A stretch of DNA of 64,000 nucleotides from Zygaena filipendulae (Eukaryota; Arthropoda; Insecta; Lepidoptera; Zygaenidae), in contig OU015661.1 of assembly GCA_907165275.2 (NCBI GenBank), forward strand, positions 9,555,501 to 9,619,500, read 5' to 3'. The position numbers were made by a program, and so were the translations under genes. Of the stretch, positions 13,088-25,196 are shown piece by piece. The notes beneath the pieces were generated by a model. That model saw nothing but the letters and a program-made list of their open reading frames with translations, did no database searches and had not been told where the DNA came from. The stretch's first letter is position 1. Every line of letters starts with the position of its first letter.

Positions 13088-13740
13088 AGCACCGACAGTG
13101 CGTATTCAATGAAACAAGAAACGAATCGCGCTTTTTTATAACGTCCTTATCATATTTTGTCTTGAGCGCGATTGATCTCACATAAAACGGAATGCATCTA
13201 CATCGACAGATGTGTCGAACCGAAAGTCGAATTAAAATTCATGGTGACGATTCATCAAGTTTCAGTAATTGAATAATAATTATTATTAGATTTATAGTAA
13301 TAAAGCCCCAGAGGTATTATTGTATAGAGATATTATTGTATATGTCGATGATATTGTTGTATGGAAACATCCATTATTTTCTATAAACAAGACATAAATA
13401 TATCAGTGTTATCTTCAATGCACTCCGATAGTTAATTTATAACTGTCAGTTTGGTCTTTGATTAAGTGACTGGTGCCGGAACATGTTAAAGTTGTAACAA
13501 GTATCGATAAAAGTTTATATCCCCGACGCGGCGACGGTGTGGCGACAAGCGACAGGCGGCGATGCGGTGACTATGCACTTGGCTCGACGCCACAGCTGAC
13601 CTCATTGCGCGCGTTTTTGGCGCCACCGTTGCTTGTAATGATCACAATCGCTCCGATGACATGCCAAAAACGAACGAACGGTTGCGATTTTATCGATGTC
13701 CGGCAGCAAACGGTTACACAGCACTATATTATTAAATATT
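13088..13740. other. non-coding spacer or intron
   Basis: Holds one more CpG-rich unique patch (13,500-13,700) with two ATCGAT words. An open frame across it (13,473-13,757) has no recognisable domain and no splice context. Confidence 0.35.
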
Positions 13741-13741
13741 A

Positions 13742-14057
13742 TCTATACTATATATAATAAAAGAGTAGAATCCGCGATTCTGTACATTGAATGTTTTCAA
13801 CAAAAATTGACAGGGGCCGAAAAAAGAAGAGTAACCAACCACAAAAAAAGGGTTTTTTAAATTATTTTCTGTCTGTCTGTCTGTTCGCGACAATCTCTGA
13901 ATCTACTGAACGGATCGTCATGCGGTTTTCACAGATAGATTAAGCTTAGCTTGGAGCTACATATAGGCTTTGTTTCATTGGAATCGGATGTCGGAAAAAA
14001 AAAGTTGTTGTATAAATAAAAACCTTTCACGCGGGTGAAACCGCAGGGCACAGCTAG
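13742..14057 (+). mobile_element. Helitron, full-length non-autonomous
   Basis: 316-bp element inserted between host A and T. It begins with TCTATACTATATATAA, contains 'tctgtctgtctgttcgcgac' and ends with the hairpin CGCGGGTGAAACCGCAGG, ten bases, then CTAG. These are the hallmarks of a Helitron: TC start, stem-loop, CTRR end, A/T target, no target duplication. The interior differs from the more common copies here, so it is a second subfamily. It encodes no Rep/helicase. Confidence 0.85.
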
Positions 14058-14790
14058 TAATATTAATAAAGTCAAACTTCGATTTGAATGCAATAACAAT
14101 TTCGTTGAGGATTTCTACAGTTTCTATTTATTGTTAATAATTTACAATGTCGTTTTGTTAAATTATACAAATAGTATTTGTTGCGTGCCATGTTATTGAC
14201 ATTGAACGTTCAGTAATGACTCACTCGAGTTACTTGCTTTGTATTGTTATTTGCTATTCATGTAAAGTAATACTCACCAACTATTTATGTAAGTAGTTCA
14301 CTTACCTACTGCAACTTCTTGTACTTATTATCCGAATGTACGCATGCGTAGAATGTAGCTGAACAAGTTATTCCCGGGAGTTATTGGATAGTGGACAATT
14401 GTTTACTTTTAAAATCGTAAGAGATGATTTTTTTTTTCTGTCATCGTATAGATTTTTGATAGAAAAAAAGGAAACAGTATGAATAGGTGATTTTAAAAGT
14501 TTCCTCGAAGGGTAATTGAATTGAATAATAATAATTGAATTGAAACAACTTTTTCTCACGACATGCGAATTATATGTAGTAATAAAATAGAACACAATTT
14601 TTATGAATTAAGTACGCCTTTGGATATGACTTTTTTGGTCCTATTCTTCAGATATTACCGTTATTACCGTATTTACCTACTATTGTAATTAAGTACCACC
14701 ATAGTTTGTAATTTCAAACCGTACAACGATGCTAAATACTTATAAATACAGCACTAACACATTACAGTTATTTTGCTTGACACTTACTGA
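14058..14790. other. non-coding spacer or intron
   Basis: AT-rich; nothing supported. The minus frame at 14,368-14,595 is of low complexity. Confidence 0.45.
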
Positions 14791-15039
14791 CCGCCGCACT
14801 CACCGCCGCACTCAGAGTCGACTTTAATGATTACTTAGTTAAGTATAGATTTTTAAAACAAAACTGCCGCAATCAGAGACGTTCAGTAAATTAATGTTAA
14901 TTGGCATTTAATGAGACGTAACTTAATTAGTTAAATGCCAATCAACATTAATTTATTAAACTTGTCTGATTGCGGTAGTTTTGTTTTAAAAATCTATACT
15001 TAACTAAGTAATCATTAAAGTCGACTCTGAGTGCGGCCG
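14791..15039. mobile_element. foldback MITE (CCGCCGCACTC family), copy 1
   Basis: Near-perfect long inverted repeat. The left arm (CCGCCGCACTCAGAGTCGAC onward) and the right arm ending GTCGACTCTGAGTGCGGCCG are complementary for more than 100 bp with a small loop near 14,915. The first 12 bp (ccgccgcactca) are tandemly duplicated at the left end. Other copies lie at 47,648-47,884 and 51,796-52,032. TAA follows the right end; the left flank is TGA. Confidence 0.88.
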
Positions 15040-15820
15040 TAAATGTATTATATGAAAGCCATAAGAAGGAAAAGAAGAATATAGGTACAGTGGGCTGCTG
15101 ACGTTTGTGAGTCGATGTAATTTTTTTTTTTATATCAACGAGATAGACGGTGGTCTATCATTAGTTAATTAGACGTCGGTTTGAAACGGTTTAAAATACA
15201 CGCCGTTACCGCTCACCTACACGTAGTTAAGGTGGATCGTCAAAGCTGGTTCTCATACGAAATTAAATAGATATATTTTCTTACACTATATATGCTTTTT
15301 CGCAGTCGGATTGTATTAGCTACCTAAATAATAAAACACTAGGTACTTTTTTTCTATCGTTAATAACGACGCGACGTTAATCTACGGAGTTTTTTTTATT
15401 TATTTAATTTCTTTCTTTTTTTTTGTATATGTGAGACAAGATAGTATATAGCCACCCAATATATATTTATAATTAAAGTTTAATAATAATAGAAAATCCG
15501 CCGTAGTGGAAAAATAATATGTTGAAGATGGAAATTCATATTACGAAAAACTAGGACCGTGACGGCCCACCTTAAATCAACTCTTCACTGCAATAAGAAG
15601 TGCGTACAGTTAACGTTTATAGTAGTTCTGCAATAGGTACTTAGCTCTCATCTGTCAACTATAAGACAGATGTTGAGGATCGTAAATAAATCTGTTGATT
15701 TGTCCAATTTGCGGCGTTGGCTAAAACGTTATAATAACTGCTAGATTGTTTTTTGTGAGATAAAACATAATATTTAGTTTTACGTGTGTACATTTTATGA
15801 GCACAATCGGAGAGATTTGA
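15040..15820. other. non-coding spacer or intron
   Basis: AT-rich, with poly-T tracts at 15,120-15,131 and 15,386-15,423. No gene or assigned repeat. Confidence 0.45.
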
Positions 15821-15952
15821 CAGCATCGTTGGTCCAGTGGCGAGCGAACCCGATCGCTACGCTAGGTGTTGCGGATTCGATCCCCGCATTCAAACATTTG
15901 TGATACAAAATCCCTGAGAAATTTCCTAATAAAAAAAAAAAAAAAAAAAAAA
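15821..15952 (+). mobile_element. tRNA-derived SINE with poly-A tail
   Basis: The head shows an A-box-like TTGGTCCAGTGGCG (15,829-15,842) and a B-box GGATTCGATCCCC (15,882-15,894), followed by about 35 bp and an uninterrupted A-tail of over 20 bases. This is the ordinary structure of a pol III SINE. It sits directly against, and probably within, a Helitron remnant (15,953-16,041), so it inserted after that Helitron. Confidence 0.75.
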
Positions 15953-16041
15953 TTGCATGATGATCGGTTGAGTAGTTAAAGCGTGAAAGCGCAACAAACA
16001 AACATACTTACTCGCTTTTAGCTTTCTTATTTATATTATAA
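15953..16041 (-). mobile_element. Helitron fragment beside a SINE
   Basis: Shares 'tgcatgatgatcggttgagtag', 'gcgtgaaagcgcaacaaac' and the AT-rich end 'ttatattataata' with the full Helitron copies. The CTAG end is absent, consistent with interruption by the SINE at 15,821-15,952. Confidence 0.6.
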
Positions 16042-16042
16042 T

Positions 16043-16380
16043 AATAGGCATGTTGACTAATTTTTATTCTTTAGTCCGTCTTGTAGATTATTAAAAAAAA
16101 AAAAAAAAAATATTGAACACGTATTTTTTCTTTTTTACGTAATCAAAAAATAACGGCGATATATTGAGTTGAAATTTCGCGTGACGTCACTATTCTGACA
16201 GTTTGTATGGCGGTTTAGCGGTTAGTGACGTCACGACCCCCTCACCCTAAACTTTAATGCGCTCTATCTCTGTATATTTTAATTTATTTAAAAAAGCAAA
16301 AAATACGTGTCTATTGTTTTTTTTATTTTCTGACGGACTAATTAGAATTTTGATTTTTGAAAGTAGTCCACATCCCCATT
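16043..16380 (-). mobile_element. CRE-bearing MITE, copy 2
   Basis: Reverse-oriented copy of the element at 2,152. Its ends are AATAGGCATGTTGACTAA and the complement of AATGGGGATGT. Both GTGACGTCAC palindromes are intact here, at 16,181-16,190 and 16,225-16,234, 34 bp apart. An open frame at 16,257-16,493 is a by-product of the repeat. Confidence 0.88.
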
Positions 16381-17089
16381 ATAGGTTAGGGTCGTATCAG
16401 TTATCTGGTACTTATACCCATAGTAGGTACAAGCTTTGCTTAGTCTCGCTGTGTGGTAAATCTGGTAATGTCCAAGGATTATTTATTAAATAACTAGAAG
16501 CATACCTTTCCGATACAGTAAGTTTTGTAAAAAAACTTCTGTCCTTTACAGACTATAAGTTTAACTAAACCTCGCTTCCGATTAGAAGGAGAAAGCAAAT
16601 AAATTTAATTTTACATTCGGTAGGTACCTGTGTTTAAGAAACGTAATTCGTTGTGAAATCATAACTCACCACCCACTGAGCACTATTATTTTATTACTTA
16701 CATTAATAATGTAATAAATTCTATCGCGAAGCCGTGTTTGTTGGTCGTGTGCTTTTGAGTTATTGTTTCTTTTGTGTGACGCGCGGACGCTTCTCTCTGT
16801 GCAAAATTTTAGTTTCGAAATAAAAACTCTTTTCCTGCCTAGTTATTCCACTTACGAAAGTATTTATATAGCTAAGGAGGTACATTGAATTTTTACAGTT
16901 CTTCAACTTGTGACATCTTAGGTACCTATGTATAATGTATACCTAAGTTTTAAAAAAATGTCGTTTCGTCGCGTTTCATTAGTTTGCAAATCGATAGTTC
17001 CTAGTACCTGCTATAAATATATTTGATTATTTATTTATTATATTTGATCAGTAAACAGAGACTTGAGCTACTATAGTATATTAGGTACA
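16381..17089. other. non-coding spacer or intron
   Basis: Nothing supported beyond AT-rich unique sequence. Confidence 0.45.
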
Positions 17090-17279
17090 CTGGCTGTCCC
17101 CGGGGGTTTCGCCCGCGGTGACTTCGTTGTTTCCGCGGGAATTCCGGGATAAAAAGTACCCTATGTCCTTCTCCCTACCCCTGACGACGTGTATGCAAAT
17201 TTAATGGTGATCGGTCCAGCCGTTCACGCGTGATGCATGCCGTGATCAAGGGAATTCATTTTTATACAAGTATATAGAG
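17090..17279 (-). mobile_element. Helitron copy
   Basis: Starts with CTGGCTGTCCCC (decayed CTAG end), then the hairpin region CGCCCGCGG and the shared interior 'gggataaaaagtaccctatg', and ends near 'tatatagaga'. Compared with the intact copies the terminal tetranucleotide is mutated. Confidence 0.7.
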
Positions 17280-17744
17280 AATTAGTGATATCTATCTGTG
17301 TTTTAGCTAGGTACTAAATTGATGGCGATTGTATGTTACTCTGAACTTAATATCTATAAGTTATTAATTAGTACTAAAATTTCATTGAAATCTTTATTTT
17401 ACACACTATAAAAATTAGCGTTGCTTAAAAATCCGTGTAAATTTTGATAAAGAGATAACAGGGATGCTTGGACACAGCGACACCGGGTGCCAAACTAAGC
17501 AGAGCTTGTGCAATGGGTACTGTAGCCGAGGGGAGCTTTGAAGGACTGATTTAAAAGGCTTTATAAAAATATTATCAAAATTTTTATACGGAAATATAAT
17601 AGGTTGACAAGGGGCTTATATCGAAACGTAACTTAAAAATAATGATATTCTCTATATAAATAAATTAAAATACAAAATTATAAACAGCTAGTAATGGTTA
17701 GTAACAGGTACCTTACAACTAATATAATACTTATGATCCAAGAG

Positions 17745-17803
17745 AAGAGAATTCCCACAGAAACTCCGGAACTACCGCGGGTAAAACCGCGGGGGACAGC
17801 TAG
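17745..17803 (+). mobile_element. Helitron 3'-end fragment
   Basis: Keeps the interior 'gaattcccacagaaactcc', the hairpin CCGCGGGTAAAACCGCGG and the CTAG terminus before a host T. The 5' part is lost. Confidence 0.65.
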
Positions 17804-18531
17804 TTACAAAAAAAACACATGATTTATCATACCAGCAAGTATGTACGGAACCCTCGCGTCGGTGCGCGAGTCCAACTCGCACTTGCCCTGTATAAAGAAG
17901 AAATATAATGTTAAGCTCAGAACGTAACTGACATAGTCGCCTCCATTATGACTGTGCTAGAATTTGGTATGCTCTGAAAATTTCCAGACGAATTTTTGTA
18001 ACGAGTCTCATAAAATTTTCTCTTTTACATCATAATACGAATGAGTCGTTTATCATTCTAATGATAATGTATGTGTCTGAGTGTTCATTAAAAACACCGT
18101 GTAGTTGCGTTCGGAGAGATCTGGAGCAGACCGCTACAGACATTGTTATCTCTCGTACCAGACACACTGCCACTATCGCTCTATCAGTTTTATTTTAACG
18201 TTACATCGCAACTTCGTCCATTGAAATTGCCACCTTGGACACTGTAAATAAAGTCGAAGTTACATGGGACAAATTTTGATGTAAGCTCGTAATAAGATTG
18301 TATAAGAGATGGTGGTAAGGGGGTTGACATTTGAAAGCGCAGTTTTGCACTCAATAAATCTGATCGCACACAGCGCAACACCCACGCATTCCAACTAGAT
18401 TTGTTGGCGACAGTAAATCCGCGTTTCTATTGATTTTTAATTACGTGATCGTAGATTCGTGTAGGGATGTGCATTGAAACTTCTTTTTTATGTGCAAAAA
18501 TTGGGGGAGGCGGCTTGAAGCTAATTGTAGA
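17804..18531. other. non-coding spacer or intron
   Basis: No exon or classified repeat. The short minus-strand frame at 18,190-18,381 has no recognisable features. Confidence 0.45.
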
Positions 18532-19060
18532 TGGCGCCACTAGAGTTTGAGACAACTCGACCGACTCATACGAAATTCATAACTTTACAAAAAATATTTC
18601 TATTTAATAAACCAATGTTTAATAAAACTTTATAACTAAACTCTCTGTACTTTGTTAAATATGAAGCCGAGAGTAAGTTCCTTTATTTTTATATTGAACC
18701 GAACTACACTTGACCATTTTGTTTCAATGAAGTGATGCAGCGCAAACTAATTAGTTTCAAATTATGTATAACTAGCGGTGCCCCGCGGTTTCACTTTCAC
18801 CCGCGGTAATTTCGGAGTTCCCGCTGGAATTCCGGGATAAAAAGTACCCTATGTCCTTCTCTGTACCTCCGACAACGTGCATACCAAATTTCATACCAAT
18901 CCGTTCAGCCGTTTTTGCGTGATTGAGTAACAAACATCCAAACATCCACACTTTCTTAAAATATTAGTAGGATAATCCAAATAAAAAGTGTTTTGTTCAT
19001 TTTCTGCCAAGCGACGCCACGGCCCAAACTAATGTCATGTCACAAACTCTAGTGGCGCCA
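18532..19060. repeat. inverted-repeat element holding a Helitron
   Basis: TGGCGCCACTAGAGTTTG at 18,532-18,549 has an exact 18-bp inverted partner at 19,043-19,060. The Helitron at 18,772-18,972 lies between them. This reads as an older inverted-repeat element later invaded by the Helitron; without it the element would be about 328 bp. No target duplication was identified. Confidence 0.55.
18772..18972 (-). mobile_element. Helitron, full-length non-autonomous
   Basis: Exact boundaries: host A at 18,771, then CTAG, the CCGCGG hairpin zone, 'ggaattccgggataaaaagt', and the AT-rich end 'atattagtagga' before a host T. Complete 201-bp minus-strand Helitron without coding capacity, nested inside the inverted repeat 18,532-19,060. 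Confidence 0.85.
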
Positions 19061-19284
19061 CCCAGTAGCAAATTTTGTCAGTCTTTCATTATGTGGTAGA
19101 TACTTTTTTGGTGATCTTGCAACTGCTGAAAAACCTGACCGATTCATTGGAAATTCACACGTTAAATATTTGTTTGTCGAAATATTGGTTTACCTATAAC
19201 TATGCTAGTTTCCGAGGGGAACCCATTGATATGGGGAACCCGAAATTCAATCCGGATGTATCCGTATAGAAAACAACTAGTAAT

Positions 19285-19509
19285 CTCAGACCAAATAAAA
19301 ACTAAAGACGGAACGCGTAGAACGCGTACAAGTGAAGCCAGGAAAAAGACACCACGCCGTGCACGTACACAAAAACACGCACACACTTACAAGAAAAAGA
19401 CACCATACCTGGGAATCGTTGTGGCACTTTCCTAAGCACCACATGCATACGCAACCGGCTTTACTTTGTTGTTCGAGACGTTACGTCTTTAGTTTTTATT
19501 TGGTCTGAG
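19285..19509. mobile_element. hAT-type MITE, copy 1
   Basis: 225-bp element with perfect 26-bp terminal inverted repeats (CTCAGACCAAATAAAAACTA followed by AAGACG). It is flanked by an exact 8-bp direct duplication, CTAGTAAT, at 19,277-19,284 and 19,510-19,517. An 8-bp target duplication is the mark of the hAT superfamily. A second copy with a different 8-bp duplication lies at 42,964-43,201. Open frames across it on both strands are repeat by-products. Confidence 0.9.
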
Positions 19510-19517
19510 CTAGTAAT

Positions 19518-22395
19518 AAGTATAATAGAGAATGTATCCTGAGAACTTTTGGCATCTATTATTATAGAAGGATCAAATAACACGACCATAGAAACGACAT
19601 CTGTCATTAAATATTTCTTTATACAATTCCTACAGTCATTATAACAACCTATATAACTATTCTATCAATAAATAACCATCCACTCACAAAGCGAACACAT
19701 GTCTCGATAAAAATTATCATTTCTCAAACAACCTGACCCATATCCGTCGATTATAAACCAATTTTCGATTCGAACGAAAGACCCCAAATTGTTCATAAGC
19801 ATGAGGTCCTCAGGTAGAGTTGGGTTCATATGAACTTGAGATTATAGCGGAACACTTCTTAATCCACGGCCGACGAATGTCAAAGAGAACTTCATGATAT
19901 ATACTTAACTAGGTCGTTAAAAATAATAATACAAGAATAAGTTAAAGAAACGTAAAAATATTATGGTATAGTGTTTTGGTTATTTTTCTCAAGAAGTTGG
20001 AAAGAGTTCGCTCTAATGAAACGCCATAACTTAAGAGTATAATTACAGGCACGGCTTCATTAATAATGATTTGATTTTAAACTGTAACTTGCTTGAACAC
20101 GGTCTTATCCTTTAACCGACTGCAGACGAGAAAAGAGGCAATATAATAAAAGCAAATCTTTCCAATATTATATATTTTTATTAAAATAATAAAAGTTTTA
20201 AAAGAATAAAGTCACAATTTCATTTGCATGTAATATTTTGTAAATTGCAATGAATAGCTTTTATCACACAAAAACAAAAATTTTGTTATGTGTATTGTAA
20301 AGTAATAGGTACAGCAGAATAGGTACATACCTAGGTAGTAAAGAATGGTTCTTATTAGCACGGAAAGACGTCTATTAAATAAACAGGGAGCCAGCCAAGG
20401 AACAAGAATAACAGACGAGCTAGCTAAAGTGTCAATTAGCGCAGTGCCTGCGCTTGCTACATGAATGTTAATTCGGTTGAGCTCACAATAATTTTTGAAC
20501 TCTATGCTCTCGTATTAAAGCTGATGATGACAGCGAATTTTGTGAAATCTTAATATTTAAAAGAATTTTGTTTGACAATTTCTTTTGACAAAATAATACC
20601 TAAACGACATTCAAATAATATTCATATGCTCTGCTTTCATTGAGAAATAAGGAAACATCTTCATCTTCAGGGGAAGAATCATAGAGAATAATAAAATACT
20701 TGAATATACTGTACCAATATTTTATACAATATTAAAACAAAGGTCCTCATCAAACAAAAAGTAACACAAATTCAAATGTTTATCTGATTTTAAATTTGCC
20801 GACTCTAAAATGGTAAATTTTATCTTTTTAAATATTGATAAGTATATGATATTTAAAAATGATAGAAGTAGTAAAATCTTTCTATGGACCAGAAATCCAT
20901 TCACGTGGATATTATCACGTGCATATTTTTTATTATTTGGTAAGTATTCGTCAAATTACCCACAATCGATGCTGGCCATAAACTCCGAAATAAAATAGAA
21001 GAACTTGAAACATGCAGAACCGTAACTCCTTTAGTTTTCTCGAGGGCCATACCATGAAAGCATTTAAGTGATGTGTTCTCAATATTGTTTTAAGGCTATT
21101 TGATTTTCGTTCCGTGCGTGCATTCCCGCGCCTGTCGGTGGGCGGGCACCCTGTAATCAGTGCTCCCTCCTTATAGAACCTCTTTGGGAGCGGTCGACGA
21201 TGATTATAGATGGAATTTTACGGCTCCTCCGTTATAGCCCTTCAATTCAAATCATAGGTCTGCGCATTTTAATAGCGAACACAGGCCGACGAAGCGATTT
21301 CGTGTCAATTGTGGATGAGAAATTTTAACTTTTTTATACGTAATTACTTGTGTGTGAATTGGTGGATAATTAGGTACTTATTTGTGAATGTTTACGTATA
21401 AAGTGAAGCGGTGATGTTTAGTTTTAGGATGCTTACCCGTGACCGGTCGGAGAAGGGTTAAAATTATGTTATGGCGTCAGTTGTTACTCCGGAAGTGCGG
21501 AATCTATGATATTTTTTTCCAGTAACGATGCCTATATCGTCTATCTGTCGATTGAAAGATCAACCTCCAATCTAACAAGTAATTAACTCATATACATTGC
21601 ATTGGTAAGGTTGGCACAAAATGCCTTCATAGATCGGTTCAGCGATTAGTATGAAAGTACCGACTCTTAAAACGTAGTGATTATTTGCACAGTGGTAGTG
21701 AGGCTCACCTCCCTAAGTCCCTACCACTGAGCAAAGTTTGCGGAGGGCGGTGACTGTCGCGTGTTTTCGTAGTATTATTAATTATTATTAGTTAGTACAA
21801 TATTTTAGCATAGGATACCTTCTAGAGTTCCCGAGAGAGTCCCAGAATTAAACGTAGGGCGAACAAGCCGTCATATGGCGTCGCGCCTCGTTAATGCCCT
21901 AGCACCACCTGCCTTCCCGCCGCCTGTCTTGTCTACGTTTTTTCATTGAAAATTACCGATAAACGTACAATTGCCGCTCACCGGTTGCATGATATAAATT
22001 AATCGGTTTCTTTCTGCAGCTGCAAAAGGCATTGATGTTCGAAAGTTGAACAAATTATGCTATAGTAAAAAATGTTATGTACTTACATACATACGATTAC
22101 ATACGATATAACAAGAGAAAATTATTCGAGTAAAACAATTATGCCAATAGTTATTAGTCGTTACTCGTAAGCGATGAAAATTATACCGCCGTAATGGTTT
22201 ATTAATAAGTTTTTTTTCTACAAACATTCATTTTATTTGCAAATTAAAATTGTATATATACAATTATAGAATTTATGGACGAAATTAATTGTTATATGTA
22301 TTAGGTACTAAAAATAAGTAAGTACTTCATAGTTAATAACGTTATAAACTTCGTGTTGTCTGTCTATTGCTGGTTTTTTCCTCGAGCCGCCATTG
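19518..22395. other. non-coding spacer or intron
   Basis: No gene is supported. The segment 21,100-21,290 is GC-richer and unique-looking ('gcgcctgtcggtgggcgggc'), without a recognisable product or a strong donor. Confidence 0.45.
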
Positions 22396-22728
22396 ATGGG
22401 GATGTTGACTACTTTTGAAAATCAAAATTCTAATTAGTCCGTCAGTTAGAAATTAAAAAAAAACAATAGACAGGTATTTTTTGCTTTTTCACATAAATTA
22501 AAATATACAGAGATAAAGCGCATTAAAGTTTAGAGTGAGAGGGTCGTGACGTCACTAACCGCTAAAACCGCCATACAAACTGTCAGAATAGTGACGTCAC
22601 GCGAAATTTCAACTCAATATATCGCCGTTATTTTTTGATTACGTAAAAAAAGAAAAAATACATGTCCAATATTTTTTAATAATCGACAAGACGGACTTAA
22701 AAATAAAAATTAGTCAACATGCCCATTA
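22396..22728 (+). mobile_element. CRE-bearing MITE, copy 3
   Basis: Complete copy with ends ATGGGGATGTTGACTA and TTAGTCAACATGCCCAT. Both GTGACGTCAC palindromes are intact, at 22,546-22,555 and 22,591-22,600. This is the best copy for defining the ends of the family. Confidence 0.9.
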
Positions 22729-22978
22729 TTGTTAACAATTTAAATAAAAATGGGAATACGTTTAACATGAGATCAATCATTCGAGGATAATCGTCCGGGC
22801 ATAATAAATAACCCTAAACCGCCCGCGGTATGTCGTGGCCGTAGCGTGAGTCCTGCCGGCGAATAACACAACATTTAAAAAAAAAAAACATAAAAAAAAA
22901 ATAACGAGCCGATAATTGTCCATCTTCCCGCGAGCCCCGACGAAGATGAATGTGCACATCCACAGAGAAAGTTATAAG

Positions 22979-23216
22979 TGGACATAGATAAGCAATAGTG
23001 TGTTAACCCACACTGGAGAAATTTTGAGTAAATCGTGTTTTAAAAGTAGGAGCGCTATTTTGTGTCAACGTTTTTTATGTTCAATATTTAGTTACATGTT
23101 TAAGCAATGTAATAAGGTAAACACATAATTGGAAAACGTTCCCTAACTCTCAATAAATCGTTCCGAATCAATAACTTAATTTTGTGGGTTAACATGTTAT
23201 TGCTTATCTGCGTCCA
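22979..23216. mobile_element. TIR MITE (TGGAC...GATAAGCAATA), copy 1
   Basis: Inverted ends TGGACATAGATAAGCAATA and the complement of TGGACGCAGATAAGCAATA, each followed inward by (T)GTTAACCCACA. The whole element recurs in opposite orientation at 25,197-25,433. There is no coding capacity, and the target duplication is unclear at this copy. Confidence 0.8.
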
Positions 23217-23538
23217 AGTTAGAGAGGCCATGTATAAGCGGGGCAGGGGCGCGGGGTTGCAAGGAAGTTAGAGCAAACGCGCTAATTTTCCCAAACTTCC
23301 TTTGCTGGTCCCCAGTATATTTATTAAAGTAACCCATGTCACTCAGGACTATCGTAGCTTCCTATATGTGAAAGAATTCGCAAAATCGGTTCAGCAGATC
23401 CAGAGATTACCCCCTACAACATCACAATCTCACAAACTTTACCTCTTTAATGGGACAGAATAAGTAAGGAATTGTATTTAAAAATAGTATAAAGAGACGA
23501 ATAAAGTAGCTTAAATATTGCCAACAGATATTCCACAA
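23217..23538. other. non-coding with decayed Helitron-like sequence
   Basis: About 23,330-23,520 contains 'aatcggttcagcagatccagagattaccccc', which resembles the middle of diverged Helitrons in this window. Ends are not recognisable. Nothing else is supported. Confidence 0.35.
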
Positions 23539-23615
23539 CTAGCTGTTCCCCGCGGTTTCACCCGCGCCGCGTTAGTTTCGGAGATCACGCGGCTAATCTT
23601 AGATAAAAGTATCTA
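23539..23615 (-). mobile_element. Helitron end fragment
   Basis: Host A then CTAGCTGTTCCCCGCGGTTT, followed by CGCG and 'tttcggag'. The similarity stops near 23,615, so the copy is truncated. Confidence 0.65.
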
Positions 23616-24156
23616 CTAGAAACCCTACTACGCTACCCTACACTTTGTACTAAACTGGGTTGATGCACTATCTGTTCTGTTGCACATCGCAGAAACAAAC
23701 TGCCCGTCGATTGCATAAGATTACACACAATTTACTGTAAACAAGTGTGGTTGCGACTTGTCGACAAGTATACCTATATGAACGGTTCTTGTTTGCTCAA
23801 CAGCTTGTGAACTCGATGATTTCGTGCCGCCCGCGCCATCGCCACAGCTAGCGCTGTCGGTTTTGCGGTTTGTTGCGCTCTTGTGGTTTTTTTTTTCTAA
23901 ACATTTGACAAATTGTCTTCTATAAATAATTAGCTAATGTAACAAGTTATGCACTGTTGATGTTTGTTTCTTTTTCTTGTGTGTTGTGCTGAAATAAATG
24001 TATTTTCTTCTTCTTCTTTTTCTTCTTATTACTAATACTCGTATATTATTAGTAATACATAGTTAATTAATTAAGGCCCCTATTTAGGGTGCCCTTTATG
24101 ATTATACTCTCCCAATTCTTCCTAAAATTAGTGATTAATGATGTTTTTATTAAAGA
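23616..24156. other. non-coding spacer or intron
   Basis: A CpG-rich unique patch at 23,820-23,880 closes in frame after a few codons. A (TTC)n-type run lies at 24,003-24,030. No gene. Confidence 0.4.
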
Positions 24157-24346
24157 CTAGCTGTCACGCGCGGTTTGACCCGCGATAATTTCGGAGGTCC
24201 CTTTCGAATTCGGAAATCCTTTCTTATCGGATGCTTACGTCATACAAAGAACACACCCTCCAAGTTTTAGGGTCGACTACGATCAGCGGTTTAGGCTGTG
24301 CGTTGATCCATCAGTCATTCAAGACAAAGCATTTTATATAAATAGA
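24157..24346 (-). mobile_element. Helitron, diverged
   Basis: Host A, then CTAGCTGTCACGCGCGGTTT, 'tttcggaggtccc', and the end 'tataaatagatt', giving an A/T insertion. The interior differs from the majority copies. Confidence 0.65.
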
Positions 24347-25196
24347 TTAAATGTAAGAATACACAACTTTCTTACGTTAACGTGCTCGAAAACAATGTAA
24401 CAATTTATTAACATGATACTAGAGTAACATTAGTAGAGGTAGTCACAGTGAAAATTATGTAATCGTTAAGAGAAAAACAACATATTTTAATCCCCAAACT
24501 CTAAGTTACCTGCTGCGTTTGTATTATGCGAGTAACAAATTCGACCACACAACGTTTACGTTCGAAAACGCGTAGCTCGAGTACGTTGACTTCTCTAGCC
24601 TTCTTGATCAAGAACAAGAGTCGAAACGGGAAAAGAATTTAGGATAACGCTTTTTATAAATAAAAAAAAAAAAACATGTTTTTACACGGAAATAACGATT
24701 AAAATATCTTTTATTTATTGAAAAAATTTTTACAACGGTCGGTGTTAGGAATTTTGAAGTAGTAATTTTCGCCTTTTCGTGTGGTTTCTAATGTCGGCCA
24801 TTAATATTCTTTAGCACAAGGAATACCGAGTGTTTATTGTAGATTATTTATTGAATATTGTTTTACGGTGGTCCTCATTGACTTGTCGTACAAGGCGCCG
24901 CCTATTCAAATATTTGTCGTGAATAAGCCGAATGACGTCCGGTTTTTGTTCGAGCCCGTGGAAAGTGCCGCTTCGGCGGTTGTCTGGTTAGTGCGCGTTA
25001 GTTATGTTTGCCCTCTAATTACACTAGAGTTTCGAACGGTTAAATAATTCGAATTTATTTGATGAGAGGCGTGCTTTAATGTCTCTTTAAAGGCCCATAC
25101 AGGACTCTTAACAGTATCGCCGCCGGATATGAAAAATATATCATCATATCATGTCATCATATATATCATATCATGTCAGCATTGTGTCAGCATATA
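24347..25196. other. non-coding, with ATCATATC-type simple repeat
   Basis: The last part (25,139-25,196) is an irregular (ATCATATC/ATGTC) simple repeat that leads into the MITE at 25,197. Otherwise nothing is supported. Confidence 0.45.

Noticed and set aside
15821..15900. Possible tRNA gene
   Set aside because: A and B boxes are present but no acceptor stem or anticodon arm can be formed; the poly-A tail shows it is a SINE.
16257..16493. Two similar frames at 16,257 and 62,912
   Set aside because: Similarity arises because both lie in copies of the same MITE; no protein-like constraint is visible.
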